From: Gloeothece verrucosa PCC 7822
GTDB lineage: Bacteria > Cyanobacteriota > Cyanobacteriia > Cyanobacteriales > Microcystaceae
Assembly: GCF_000147335.1 (NCBI RefSeq)
Contig: NC_014501.1
Span: 3,470,300-3,534,299, forward strand
DNA: 64,000 bases
Direction: 5' to 3'
A program made the position numbers and the translations under genes. Of the stretch, positions 54,461 through 63,108 are shown piece by piece (position 1 is the first letter of the stretch; each line of letters opens with the position of its first letter). The notes beneath the pieces are model-generated. The model saw nothing but the letters and a program-made list of their open reading frames with translations, had not been told where the DNA came from and did no database searches.

Positions 54461-55378
54461 ATGTTTGAAATTTTTCGTTCCCGCTTGAGAGAAGTTAATC
54501 TTAGCAAACAGATCTCTATTTTGCTCGGATTACTTTTTGTTGGAGCCATTCTTCTCAGTGGCTTCCTGATAGGAATAATCCTCAATCAAAGCGCACAACG
54601 TCAAGTAACAGCAGAAGCTTCAGCACTGTTAAAGACAATGAATGCTGTGAGTGCTTATACCGATAAAGAAATTACCCCAGAGTTATCTGCTCGCTTAAAC
54701 AACGAATTTTTACCGCAAATCATTCCTTTTTTTGCCGCCTGGGAAGTTTTTGAAAAATTGCGCGACAATCCCCAATGGCAGAATTATTTTTATAAAGATG
54801 CTACCCTTAATCCTACCAATCTTCGGGATAGAGCCGATGATTTTGAAACCGATATTATTAAACAAATGAGCAACAATCGGCAAATTCAGCAATTGAGCGG
54901 CTTTCGCTCCCGTGAAGATGAGCAAATGTTCTATATTGCCCAGCCGATTGTTGTCTCGAGTGCGAGTTGTTTAGAGTGCCACAGCACCCCGGAAGTGGCT
55001 CCAAAAAGCATGATTGAGCGATATGGAAGCAGCAATGGTTTTAATTGGCAACTCAATAAAGTCATTGGGGCAAATATGATTTATGTACCTGCTAGTCAAG
55101 TATTTAACATTGCTCGCAGAAATTTGCTCATTTTCTTGGCCATTATGCTCACTATATTAGGGGTAACGCTTTTTGTAGTTAATTATTGGCTGACTCGTTC
55201 GGTGGTACGACCCCTTAAACGGATGACAAAAGTAGCTGAGGCTATTAGTTCAGGCAATTTAGACGCGGATTTTCAGCAAAAATCCCTCGATGAAGTGGGT
55301 TTGTTAGCTCAGGCTTTTACCCGCATCAAGGCCACTTTAGTTTTAGCAATGCAACGCTTAGAAAGATATGGTCAATGA
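54461..55378 (+). CDS. Tll0287-like c-type haem sensor with HAMP domain
   Basis: The 305-residue membrane protein has a helix near 18-42, then a periplasmic DUF3365/Tll0287-like domain with the covalent haem site C170-LE-C173-H174 (CLECH). A second helix lies at about 220-245 and a HAMP domain at about 245-300 (VVRPLKRMTKVAEAISSGNLD). Such proteins sense redox or light through the haem. Usually an output domain (kinase or cyclase) follows the HAMP, but here the protein ends soon after it (RLERYGQ, stop). The output may be supplied by another protein. Confidence 0.86.
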   Translation: MFEIFRSRLREVNLSKQISILLGLLFVGAILLSGFLIGIILNQSAQRQVTAEASALLKTMNAVSAYTDKEITPELSARLNNEFLPQIIPFFAAWEVFEKLRDNPQWQNYFYKDATLNPTNLRDRADDFETDIIKQMSNNRQIQQLSGFRSREDEQMFYIAQPIVVSSASCLECHSTPEVAPKSMIERYGSSNGFNWQLNKVIGANMIYVPASQVFNIARRNLLIFLAIMLTILGVTLFVVNYWLTRSVVRPLKRMTKVAEAISSGNLDADFQQKSLDEVGLLAQAFTRIKATLVLAMQRLERYGQ

Positions 55379-55390
55379 GCTTTCTTAAGC

Positions 55391-56221
55391 TTAAAAAGAT
55401 TGTCCTACCCCCAAACGGCGAACTGTACCATTGCGGGTAATCATGACTTGCTGATTTTCCACCGCTTTTAAGGTCCAGCCGCTTGTTCCTATGCTCTCAC
55501 CTACTTGAATTCGTTGAGTTTGACCATCAATTGTAATCAAAGCCGAAGATTTATCACCCGCTTCTAACAAACCCACTAATAGATTTCCACCGCCATTACT
55601 CGAAGGAGAAGAAAGGGGTGGGGGAGTTTGTGGAACAAGACTAACGCCTGGGGTTAATACTGGAACTGTCGAGGGGGGTTTAACCGGTTGAATTGATGGG
55701 GGAGTGGGAACTGTTGGCGGTGGCGGTGGGGGAACAAGAGAGCGGCTAAGGCTACTAGAAGAGGGTTTAAGAGCGATTACGGGAGGGGAATTGATAGCGG
55801 CGCTAGGCTGTTGTATTGGTTGCATCTGGGGATAAACAGGAATGTAAATTTTTTCTACGATGCGAGGAGTTGTTGGGGTGGTAGAAGAAGGATTTAAAGG
55901 AAGCGGTGGAGAAGGAACTTTTATCGGTTGTGTACCCGAGTGGTTAGAGGTGGGTTGATGGATAGCTTTTTGTTGTTGCTGCTTGCGTTCGAGAATTTCT
56001 AAAGATTGTTGTAAATAGGCGATAAATCGAGCATCATCAGGGGAAAGAGTCGGGTTTGGGTTTGAGGGTTGAGCAGATGAGTTAGCGGTGCCGGCTAATT
56101 TCGGCTTGCCTTGACTGACTAACCCAAAAATCACCATCATTAAATAAGTACAAGCGATGACAAATAGGATTTTGTCGAAAGAAAGTTTTATATTTTTTTT
56201 TCCATTGAGATGAGAGGTCAT
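55391..56221 (-). CDS. Pro-rich anchored protein with PilP/GspC-like domain
   Basis: The 276-residue protein has one N-terminal membrane helix (about 17-35; ILFVIACTYLMMVIFGL). A 140-residue Pro/Ser/Thr-rich spanning arm follows (PPPPPTVPTPPSIQPVKPPS). The C-terminal 60 residues (LLVGLLEAGDKSSALITIDG, IQVGESIGTSGWTLKAV, RRLGVGQSF) fit the HR/PilP-like beta domain of type II secretion GspC or type IV pilus PilP. It probably links an inner-membrane machine to the outer membrane. No secretion operon is adjacent. Confidence 0.72.
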   Translation of the reverse strand: MTSHLNGKKNIKLSFDKILFVIACTYLMMVIFGLVSQGKPKLAGTANSSAQPSNPNPTLSPDDARFIAYLQQSLEILERKQQQQKAIHQPTSNHSGTQPIKVPSPPLPLNPSSTTPTTPRIVEKIYIPVYPQMQPIQQPSAAINSPPVIALKPSSSSLSRSLVPPPPPPTVPTPPSIQPVKPPSTVPVLTPGVSLVPQTPPPLSSPSSNGGGNLLVGLLEAGDKSSALITIDGQTQRIQVGESIGTSGWTLKAVENQQVMITRNGTVRRLGVGQSF

Positions 56222-56309
56222 AGCATTATCTTACTGAAGTTTTTTATCCCAGTTTTTGGCATAAATTCTAACAGATATTGCCATTAGGATCAGTTAAATT
56301 TCCTAAAGC

Positions 56310-57080
56310 TCAAAAATATGCTCTGACTTCTTCAACTGGCAAATTTAATGCTGTTGCTATTTGTTCGACTGTTAACCCCATCTCTTTTAACCGAGGAATT
56401 GCATCTCGCTGTGCTTGTTCAGCCTTTTGGCGAGCTTGTTCAGCTTCTTGGCGAGCTTGTTCAGCTTCTTGGCGAGCTTGTTCTATTTCTTGAGGGCTTA
56501 AAAGTTTCTTTTGGGTTTGAGGGTCATAAAAACGTAATTCGCCCTCATACAACCGTAAGTCTAACCCCAACACTTGAGAATGTATTGATAAAACTCCATC
56601 TGCTAACCTTGTAGTTGCTAGAGGTTGATAGCGACCTTCCTCTAAAGTTTGTCCTTTTAATTGAGATTTCAAATAATCCCCGGTGGGGTCATACTGAAAA
56701 TACTCTTGAACGCCCAATTGGGCATATTTAATCGGCTTATCATATTCATCATTTTCCTGAGTAGTCTTTGAGGTTATTTCTAAAATAAACTGAGGAAGTT
56801 GGCTATTTTCTTCCCAAGCTTTATAACTCATTCTTTTTTTCTTTTCTACCCCAAAGACCACAAATACATCCGGGGCAATCACCGCACTTGGACTGCCTTT
56901 TTTATAATAGATAAATAGGTTTCCTGAGACATAAACATCGGTTTGATTTTGAAAATAATTACTTAATGCTTCCACTCCATAAATCAAATAATCTCTAGTC
57001 GCATCACTTTCTGCCATTGGTTTACCATCACTATCTGGATAGACAATTTCGGTTTCTAATTCATTAGAACTAACTGCCAT
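56310..57080 (-). CDS. Uma2 family (DUF820) protein with coiled-coil tail
   Basis: The 256-residue protein has a complete Uma2 core with the PD-(D/E)XK-like residues: IAPDVFVVFG near 70, FILEITSKTT near 100, and the DKPIKYAQLGVQEYFQYDPTGDYL region. Its tail repeats RQEAEQA heptads before LKEMGLTVEQIATALNLPVEEVRAYF, a short HTH-like end. A nuclease activity is implied by the fold but has not been shown. It lies 19 bp downstream of mnmG on the same strand. Confidence 0.86.
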   Translation of the reverse strand: MAVSSNELETEIVYPDSDGKPMAESDATRDYLIYGVEALSNYFQNQTDVYVSGNLFIYYKKGSPSAVIAPDVFVVFGVEKKKRMSYKAWEENSQLPQFILEITSKTTQENDEYDKPIKYAQLGVQEYFQYDPTGDYLKSQLKGQTLEEGRYQPLATTRLADGVLSIHSQVLGLDLRLYEGELRFYDPQTQKKLLSPQEIEQARQEAEQARQEAEQARQKAEQAQRDAIPRLKEMGLTVEQIATALNLPVEEVRAYF

Positions 57081-57099
57081 AATCTCAACCCTTTTTTAC

Positions 57100-59004
57100 T
57101 TAAATAGATTGATAACGGAAACGAGTTTCTAAATAGACCAGCAGGGCATTAATATCTGCCGGATTAACCCCACCGATCCGTGATGCTTGTCCAATGGTTA
57201 GCGGCTTAACTTTGGTTAATTTTTCTCTAGCTTCCATTGACAAAGTGTCAATTTTCATATAGTCAAGCTCGGCCGGCAATGAGCGATTACTATGACGAGA
57301 AACTTGCTCGATTTGATTTTGCTGCCGCTTAATATAACCCGAGTATTTAATATCAATTTCTGCCCCTTCTTTTTCAGCCGTCGTTAAATCCAGATTCCCC
57401 AGTCCATAAGTTTCTAAATCCGCGTAATGGAAGCCCGGACGACGTAATAAATCGGCTAGGGTAACCGAACCTTTGATCTTTTGTTCAGTCTTAGCCGCTA
57501 TGGCTTTTCCTAACTCATCATTTTCTTTAATTCTGCTTTCATAAAGACGTTCTTTTTCGGCGATAATATTAGCCTGTTTCCGTTGAAACAAGTCCCAACG
57601 GCGGTCATCAATCAGACCAATTTCTCGCCCCAAAGGAGTCATCCGTTGGTCAGCATTATCAGAACGCAAAATCAGGCGATACTCTGACCGACTGGTGAGC
57701 ATTCGATAGGGTTCTCTGAGGTCTTTTGTACATAAATCATCAACCAAAGTTCCGATGTAGCTTTCTTCTCGGGGAAACACCACGAAGGGTAGGCCTTTAA
57801 CCAATTGCGCCGCATTAATTCCGGCGACAATTCCCTGTGCGGCGGCTTCTTCATAGCCGGTGGTACCGTTAATTTGTCCGGCACAAAATAATCCTTCTAT
57901 TTTTTTGGTCATTAAGGTGGGATAACATTGGGTTGCCGGTATATAGTCATACTCCACCGCATAAGCCGGGCGCAGCATCACGCAGTTTTCTAATCCGGGC
58001 AGGGTATGCAGCATGGCTAATTGAATATTTTCCGGTAATCCCGTCGAAAATCCTTGGATATAGAGTTCAGGAATTTCTCTTCCTTCGGGTTCAATAAAGA
58101 TTTGATGGCTTTCTTTATCGGCAAAGCGAACGATTTTATCTTCGATGGAGGGACAATAACGAGGCCCTTTAGAATCAATGAACCCGCCATAAATGGGAGA
58201 TAAATGTAAGTTATCTCGAATCAGTTGATGAGTTTTGGCGGTGGTACGAGTGAGATAACAATTCATTTGTTCTCGTTCTACCCAAGCTTGCGGATCAAAG
58301 CTAAACCAACAAACTTTGTCATCTGGCGGCTGAGGTTCTAATTTAGAATAATCCACTGAACGTTTATCAACCCTGGCCGGGGTACCGGTTTTGAGGCGTC
58401 CGGTTTCAAATCCTAATTGATTGAGGGTATCGGTTAACCCAACGGCGGCGAATTCTCCGGCCCTCCCGGCGGCCATGGATTTACCTCCTATCCAAATGCG
58501 ACCCCCTAAAAAGGTTCCTGTGGTTAAGATAACCGCTTTGGCGGCAAAGCAAGTACCGAAATAGGTTTGAACTCCTATCACCTCATCATTTTTCCCCAGT
58601 ACCAAATCGGTGGCCATGGCTTCGCGGATGAACAAATTTTCTTGATTTTCGACAATTTGTTTCATAACGGCGGCGTATTCCCGCTTATCGGTTTGTGCCC
58701 TTAATGCCCAAACGGCCGGACCTCTCGAAGCGTTGAGTATCCGTTTTTGTAGATAGGTTCGGTCTGCCATTTTCCCGATTTCCCCGCCTAAAGCATCTAC
58801 TTCATGGGTTAATTGAGATTTGGCAGGACCGCCCACAGCCGGGTTACAGGGTTGCCAAGCGATTTTATCCAGATTTAAGGTGAGCATCAGGGTGCGGCAT
58901 CCTAAACGCGCAGTAGCCAAGGCGGCTTCACATCCAGAATGTCCGGCACCAACAACGATGACATCGAATGAGTCTTGGAATTCAACAGGGGATGTGATGG
59001 TCAT
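57100..59004 (-). CDS. mnmG: tRNA uridine-34 carboxymethylaminomethyl synthesis enzyme
   Basis: The 634-residue FAD enzyme (GidA) works with MnmE to modify U34 of certain tRNAs. The FAD fold begins [17 protein letters not shown] near 14. Family motifs include [36 protein letters not shown] and [21 protein letters not shown]. The C-terminal helical region ([19 protein letters not shown]) ends the family fold. It is the last conserved gene before the transposon. Confidence 0.96.
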   Translation of the reverse strand: MTITSPVEFQDSFDVIVVGAGHSGCEAALATARLGCRTLMLTLNLDKIAWQPCNPAVGGPAKSQLTHEVDALGGEIGKMADRTYLQKRILNASRGPAVWALRAQTDKREYAAVMKQIVENQENLFIREAMATDLVLGKNDEVIGVQTYFGTCFAAKAVILTTGTFLGGRIWIGGKSMAAGRAGEFAAVGLTDTLNQLGFETGRLKTGTPARVDKRSVDYSKLEPQPPDDKVCWFSFDPQAWVEREQMNCYLTRTTAKTHQLIRDNLHLSPIYGGFIDSKGPRYCPSIEDKIVRFADKESHQIFIEPEGREIPELYIQGFSTGLPENIQLAMLHTLPGLENCVMLRPAYAVEYDYIPATQCYPTLMTKKIEGLFCAGQINGTTGYEEAAAQGIVAGINAAQLVKGLPFVVFPREESYIGTLVDDLCTKDLREPYRMLTSRSEYRLILRSDNADQRMTPLGREIGLIDDRRWDLFQRKQANIIAEKERLYESRIKENDELGKAIAAKTEQKIKGSVTLADLLRRPGFHYADLETYGLGNLDLTTAEKEGAEIDIKYSGYIKRQQNQIEQVSRHSNRSLPAELDYMKIDTLSMEAREKLTKVKPLTIGQASRIGGVNPADINALLVYLETRFRYQSI

Positions 59005-59123
59005 GGGTCAGCAATTTTATTATTCAAAATTTGCCCATTCACTCAGGAAAAAACCTAGAAATAATTAGGCTTCTGGGTGAGGGGGTCAGTAGTTGGAGCA
59101 ATGAGTTCATGTTTTATTCTAGC

Positions 59124-59300
59124 TTGACTTCTCCCCGCTCTAAAGAGACGGGGATTCTAAAGCTGATGCTTCGCAACGCGACGGGGCGTATAAAGTGGCG
59201 AGGCAACCTCGCCACACAGCCCCTTATAAATCGACGTGGCTCCACGTCTTCTTAGCTGACCAGAATTTTAACTTCTGGGGACGATTAAACTAAGCCGATG
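59124..59300 (-). ncRNA. Candidate omega (TnpB guide) RNA at the transposon right end
   Basis: On the tnpB strand this stretch folds into consecutive hairpins: 59260-59278 (CCAGAA/TTCTGG), 59233-59248 (GACGTGG/CCACGTC, perfect), 59195-59215 (GTGGCGAGG/CCTCGCCAC, perfect) and 59133-59153. In known TnpB systems the guide RNA is made from the 3' end of tnpB through the right end, and its guide is the flanking DNA. The guide would start at 59123 and read GCTAGAATAAAACATGAACT. The intron lies just upstream, so the 5' limit in the mature transcript depends on splicing. Confidence 0.6.
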
Positions 59301-59324
59301 AGTCGCCTCATCGACTCGTCTTCA

Positions 59325-59358
59325 AAACCGTGCTTGAGACTTTCACCCCACACGGCTC
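59325..59358 (-). ncRNA. Group II intron domain V
   Basis: A 34-nt hairpin starting GAGCCGTGTGGGGTGAAAGT and ending CACGGTTT. It has the AGC catalytic triad, a GAAA tetraloop and a two-base AG bulge, as in chloroplast-like bacterial introns. Domain VI follows directly. Confidence 0.88.
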
Positions 59359-59380
59359 CTCAATTAATTGGTCTTTGTCA

Positions 59381-61252
59381 TTAGAACTGCGTCACCAACA
59401 TATCATCTACCCATTTGTATTTGAGGATATTTGATTGTGATTTAGGCTTGACACTATTACAGTCAGATTTGTTGCCGAGACTTCCATCAAGGGTAGTCTT
59501 TTTATCGTGACAATGACGATGGAGTAGTTGTTTGTTTTCCTCATTATTCTTGCCTCCTAGGGATTTGGGAATAATGTGGTCAATCTCGAATTTGTCTCCA
59601 TCTTTAAAGAACAATCCGCAGTGGTTACATTTCCCGTCTTGCTTTTTAAGTAGTTTTGCGTACTTGTCGGGTAATAGGGGATGTTCACCTTTTCTCGTAC
59701 TCCAGTAGATTAAGTCTCCATTGTATGGGCTGGCTACTCCTTTCACCTTTTTGTATTTTTTGTGGTGAATTTCAGAATGTTTTAGGAGTTGGAATTCTGG
59801 TTCTCCGTTTTCTATTGTACAGAAGTTCCATTTTCCGAATTTCTTTTTATGCCAATACTTTTCTATTATTTCTTTGACCCCTTGTTTTGGATGCCTTCCT
59901 TTCGCCCAACTTTTAAGTTTTAAGAATAACAGGTGGTCTAGTAAGGATTTTTCTTTACTACTTACTACTGTGCTGTAGTAATTTGACCATCCTCTTATGA
60001 TTGGCTCCAGATGGGATATTAGGGCAGCTTGTGGTGCTGCTTTGTGGGCATCTACGATGTCTCGAAGCTTCTCATAGTGTTTTAGGACTTTTTCTTTTTG
60101 TGGTTTGATTCTTAAGGTGAATCCTAGGTGTTTCCCATAGGAGTTTTTCATATCCTTATGAACCCCGCATTTATATTGTCTTACATTAAACCCTAGGAAG
60201 TTGAACCCGACGTTTCCTTGATACTTATCCAAGGTATTCGTGATTCTTGTTTTTTCGGGTTTTAATGTGAGTCCTAGTTCACTTAACCATGTTTCAATTA
60301 TCTCTTTGCCCTTTTCCACTACGGCTAGGCTTTCGTGGATTAGAACAAAATCATCTGCGTATCGGATTAGAGCGATAGAGCCTTTCCTGTCCCTTTTATT
60401 TTTTGCGGAGAACTCTTTTTTAAATTCGCCTGGATTTTCTGCAAATGAAATGATAATTTCTTCCATTCCGTGAAGGGCGATATTGGCTAGTAAGGGACTC
60501 ACCACACCTCCTTGTGGTGTGCCTTCATCAGTTGGGAAGAGTTTTCTTCCATCCATTACTCCCGCTTTTAACCAAGCTCTGATTTGTCTTCGCATGGTAG
60601 GGAAGGTGTTTAATTTTTTAAGGAGTTTTTCATGGTTAATTTTATCGAAGCATTTCGTTATATCCGCGTCTAGCACGTATTTGGCTTTAGCGATAAGTTG
60701 TTGAAATATTGCTCCGATAGCATCGTGACAGCTACGTCCTGGTCTAAAACCATAAGAATTAGGTTCAAAATACGATTCCCATTCAGGTTCTAAAGCTAAC
60801 TTTACTAGAGCCTGTAATGCCCTATCTGACATACAAGGAATACCTAAAGGTCGCTTTTCGTCTCTTCCTGGTTTTGGTATCCAAACCCTTCTTGTAGGTT
60901 TAGCTTTATTGGTTAATTTCAGTTGGCTTACAAGTTTTAGGCGTTTTGACGGGGAAAGGGATTTTACTCCATCTATTCCTGCTGTCTTTTTGCCTTGATT
61001 ATCTTGCGTTACCTTTCTTACCGCTAACGCTTTTGCTGACCAAGAGCGTAGAAGGGTCTTTTGGAGTTTTCGGACTGTTCTAACGTCACCACGACTAGCA
61101 GCTTGGAAAATGCGCTTTTGAAGCTTAAAGACTCGTTTCTCCAGTTTCTTCCACGAAATATCGTTCCATTGGTTTTCTGAAGGCTTGCATCCCACAGTAT
61201 TCAATTTTGAATCTGTTTTAGGCATATAGACTCCTACTTGTACCTTTTCCAT
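59381..61252 (-). CDS. Group II intron reverse transcriptase-maturase with HNH endonuclease
   Basis: The 623-residue intron protein copies intron RNA into DNA and helps it splice. Its N-terminus (LEKRVFKLQKRIFQAASRGD, WSAKALAVRKVT, GIDGV) is typical of cyanobacterial members. The RT core has YGFRPGRSCHDAI, GTPQGGVVSPLLANI and RYADDFVLI with the catalytic YADD. Domain X follows (HLEPIIRGWSNYY). The C-terminus has an HNH endonuclease (CNHCG, FEIDHIIPKSLGG, LLHRHCHDKKT). All motifs look intact. It sits in domain IV of an intron that is otherwise very short upstream. Confidence 0.95.
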   Translation of the reverse strand: MEKVQVGVYMPKTDSKLNTVGCKPSENQWNDISWKKLEKRVFKLQKRIFQAASRGDVRTVRKLQKTLLRSWSAKALAVRKVTQDNQGKKTAGIDGVKSLSPSKRLKLVSQLKLTNKAKPTRRVWIPKPGRDEKRPLGIPCMSDRALQALVKLALEPEWESYFEPNSYGFRPGRSCHDAIGAIFQQLIAKAKYVLDADITKCFDKINHEKLLKKLNTFPTMRRQIRAWLKAGVMDGRKLFPTDEGTPQGGVVSPLLANIALHGMEEIIISFAENPGEFKKEFSAKNKRDRKGSIALIRYADDFVLIHESLAVVEKGKEIIETWLSELGLTLKPEKTRITNTLDKYQGNVGFNFLGFNVRQYKCGVHKDMKNSYGKHLGFTLRIKPQKEKVLKHYEKLRDIVDAHKAAPQAALISHLEPIIRGWSNYYSTVVSSKEKSLLDHLLFLKLKSWAKGRHPKQGVKEIIEKYWHKKKFGKWNFCTIENGEPEFQLLKHSEIHHKKYKKVKGVASPYNGDLIYWSTRKGEHPLLPDKYAKLLKKQDGKCNHCGLFFKDGDKFEIDHIIPKSLGGKNNEENKQLLHRHCHDKKTTLDGSLGNKSDCNSVKPKSQSNILKYKWVDDMLVTQF

Positions 61253-61351
61253 CCAATTAATCGTAGGTCTGTCAGCATATCATTACCATTACAGTAAGGC
61301 GTTGAAGGCTAATCCCTCAAACCTAGACCTTTAAGGGGTCTTGGTTGATTT

Positions 61352-62581
61352 CTAGCCAACGAATCGCACAGTCAAAACGCCCCTATTCACTCGACTCAAA
61401 TCTAAATTGAGCGTCGTGGCTACTTTTCGGATAATGTTCCCTGCACCGTTACAATCAGCATTAATATACCAATTATTAGCAGTGCGGAATAATCCTCTTT
61501 TTGTTCTTCTGCCTGATGATTTCCATCCTTCGGGTTTCTCACCAAAAACGGGAATAATATCATCATCTAAAAAGCTTGCTTTACTGGTGTAACTCTCTTC
61601 AGTCTCAATGAATTTAATGCCATATAGTTCAGACAGTTGAGCAATTCTATTTTTGAGTCTAGCAGTAGGAATTGAGACAAAAGATTGATTATTTTTCTTT
61701 CCTAGATTTACTTCTTTTTTAACTTCTTGGTTCCAACCAAAAACGATAGTACCAATATTATTATCTAAGCAGTGATTGACTATAAGTCTCGCCGTTTTGT
61801 TGACAGCATCCCTCATCTGTCTATTTCGCTTCTCCGTTATTCTAGCTAAGTTATTAGACCAAAATCCTTGAGGTTTTCCTTCTTTGAGGGTTGATGCTTG
61901 CTTGTTGTACCAACGGTTAACGGATTTTAGATGTTTCCCGTCAATAATAAAAGATGTGCCCACATTAGAAACGCAAGTTAACCAATTATTTAATCCTGGG
62001 TCTATGCCGAGTACATTGTCTTGATTTAAACCTTTATCTCGTGTTTCTAATTGATAAACAAACTCAGCATAGAAACATAGATTTCTAGGGATAATCCTAA
62101 CTTCCTTAATATCTTCAAAGAGTAAATTAGACGGCATTGGGAGAGAAAAGCTATCTAATTTAAACCATGCCTTAACCTGCTTTCCTAATGAGAATTTAAT
62201 CTCATTGTCCACCAATTTAAGCCACTGTTTGGGATAGGCAACTTGATATAAACCCGCTTTTCTGTAATTAGGAAATTTAGGCTTATTGACTAACTCGCCC
62301 TTTCTCCACATAGCCAAGAGTTTGCGATAAGAAGTCATCCCTTCATAAACACTTCTAAGTGTCTGTTGAGCCACACAGGAGCGTAAAGCTTTAAAGTGTA
62401 GATTTGATTTTAATTCTTTATCTAGAGTGTACTTACCAATATATTGATGGGTCTTAAAATATATTTGCCTTGCGTAATAAAGCCCACAATTATAGAGTTT
62501 ATTAGCTTCCGAGCAAACATATTCTAAAATAGCCATCACATGGGGAGGCGAATTGATTAAGATTTGTTGGCATCCGTACAT
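61352..62581 (-). CDS. tnpB: TnpB (RNA-guided nuclease family), 3' end interrupted by the intron
   Basis: I start at MYGCQQILINSPPHV (62581), which clears tnpA; the longer frame from 62644 would overlap it. The RuvC-like core shows Asp in VLGIDPGLNNWLTC, a displaced Glu in NQEVKKEVNLGKKNNQSF, and Asp in INADCNGAGNI. Zinc-ribbon cysteines are absent (SYTSKASFLDDDIIPVFG instead). As it reads now the frame ends LTVRFVG, with the last five residues encoded by the intron. Splicing at 61370/59283 would give GVLT-RPQKLKFWSAKKTW and a stop at 59226-59224, a 423-residue protein. Confidence 0.9.
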   Translation of the reverse strand: MYGCQQILINSPPHVMAILEYVCSEANKLYNCGLYYARQIYFKTHQYIGKYTLDKELKSNLHFKALRSCVAQQTLRSVYEGMTSYRKLLAMWRKGELVNKPKFPNYRKAGLYQVAYPKQWLKLVDNEIKFSLGKQVKAWFKLDSFSLPMPSNLLFEDIKEVRIIPRNLCFYAEFVYQLETRDKGLNQDNVLGIDPGLNNWLTCVSNVGTSFIIDGKHLKSVNRWYNKQASTLKEGKPQGFWSNNLARITEKRNRQMRDAVNKTARLIVNHCLDNNIGTIVFGWNQEVKKEVNLGKKNNQSFVSIPTARLKNRIAQLSELYGIKFIETEESYTSKASFLDDDIIPVFGEKPEGWKSSGRRTKRGLFRTANNWYINADCNGAGNIIRKVATTLNLDLSRVNRGVLTVRFVG

Positions 62582-62627
62582 AGTAAACTGTATTATAATA
62601 AGTCTATTATACACCCAGTAAAAACAA

Positions 62628-63038
62628 ATGACAACCAAGGACAAGAAAGAAGAGTATAGGCGAAACCCTCACTCTGTAAGCCTCTTGAACTATCACTTCG
62701 TCTTTTGTTCCAAGAGGCGAAAACCAGTGTTAGTGGGAGATGTGGCTAAAAGATTTCAGGATGTTATTTTTGGGTTGTGTCAAGAGAATGATTGGAGGTT
62801 GATAGCACTAGAAATAATGTCAGATCATGTACACCTTTTTCTGAACACAGATCCGACTCATGCCCCTAGTGCTATCATGAAGAAAGTAAAAGGGCGTTCA
62901 TCTCATGTCTTGAGAAAAGAATTTCCTGAGTTATTAAAAATCCCTACCCTGTGGACTCCGAGCTACTTTGTTAGCACTGCCGGCAATGTATCGACTGAAA
63001 CCGTCAAAAAATATATTGAAACCCAAAGGGGTAAATAG
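62628..63038 (+). CDS. tnpA: TnpA, Y1 HUH transposase (IS200/IS605)
   Basis: The 136-residue single-strand transposase has the HUH motif at H67-V-H69 (SDHVHLFL) and the catalytic Tyr129 in VKKYIETQ. It begins LNYHFVFCSKRRKPVL near 20, typical for the family. It cuts and rejoins single-stranded DNA at TTAC and TCAA sites. It is divergent from tnpB across 46 bp and seems intact, so the element may still move. Confidence 0.95.
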   Translation: MTTKDKKEEYRRNPHSVSLLNYHFVFCSKRRKPVLVGDVAKRFQDVIFGLCQENDWRLIALEIMSDHVHLFLNTDPTHAPSAIMKKVKGRSSHVLRKEFPELLKIPTLWTPSYFVSTAGNVSTETVKKYIETQRGK

Positions 63039-63074
63039 ATACGCTCTTGTTAAAACCCCTTCATTCGCTCGACT

Positions 63075-63096
63075 GCCACCCGTTAAAACGGATGGC
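63075..63096. repeat. Transposon left-end hairpin
   Basis: GCCACCCGTT and AACGGATGGC pair with one mismatch around AA, 12 bases inside the TTAC flank. This is the expected position of the subterminal hairpin bound by TnpA. Confidence 0.65.
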
Positions 63097-63108
63097 TAAC
63101 CCTCGCTC

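Larger units (their letters stand above)
59284..61369 (-). mobile_element. Group II intron inserted in the 3' end of tnpB
   Basis: The 5' end reads GTGCG, the group II consensus, from 61369. Domain V is at 59358-59325 (GAGCCGTG...CACGGTTT around a GAAA loop with an AG bulge). Domain VI follows, with AGTCGATGAG/CTCATCGGCT around a GCGA loop. A candidate branch A lies eight bases from a 3' end of AAT (59284). ATTAATTGG (61261-61253) pairs with CCAATTAAT (59371-59363) as a domain IV stem enclosing the ORF. Excision rejoins tnpB in frame. Only about 107 nt lie between the 5' end and that stem, where domains I-III normally need several hundred. Confidence 0.8.
59124..63108 (-). mobile_element. IS605/IS608-like transposon carrying a group II intron
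   Basis: Divergent tnpA (62628-63038, +) and tnpB (62581 leftward) form the IS605 layout. In the tnpB direction the left flank ends TTAC (63112-63109) and the right end closes with TCAA (59127-59124); these are the cleavage tetranucleotides I recall for IS608. GAAT directly precedes the right-end hairpin (CCCCG at 59133-59137, CGGGG at 59149-59153), as the IS608 right-end guide does. A left-end hairpin lies at 63075-63096. The element is 3985 bp, or 1899 bp without the intron, the usual size. Exact ends are inferred from these signals. Confidence 0.78.

Noticed and set aside
57672..57884. Small frames inside mnmG and other large genes
   Set aside because: Shadow frames with no ribosome site or protein-like motifs within well-supported genes.
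59105..59300. A simple terminator for tnpB or mnmG
   Set aside because: Four consecutive hairpins with IS608-like TCAA and GAAT signals fit a transposon right end and guide RNA better than a terminator, and no U-tract follows.
62582..62644. Upstream extension of tnpB
   Set aside because: It would overlap tnpA by 17 bp, and family members start at the MYGCQQ-like segment.
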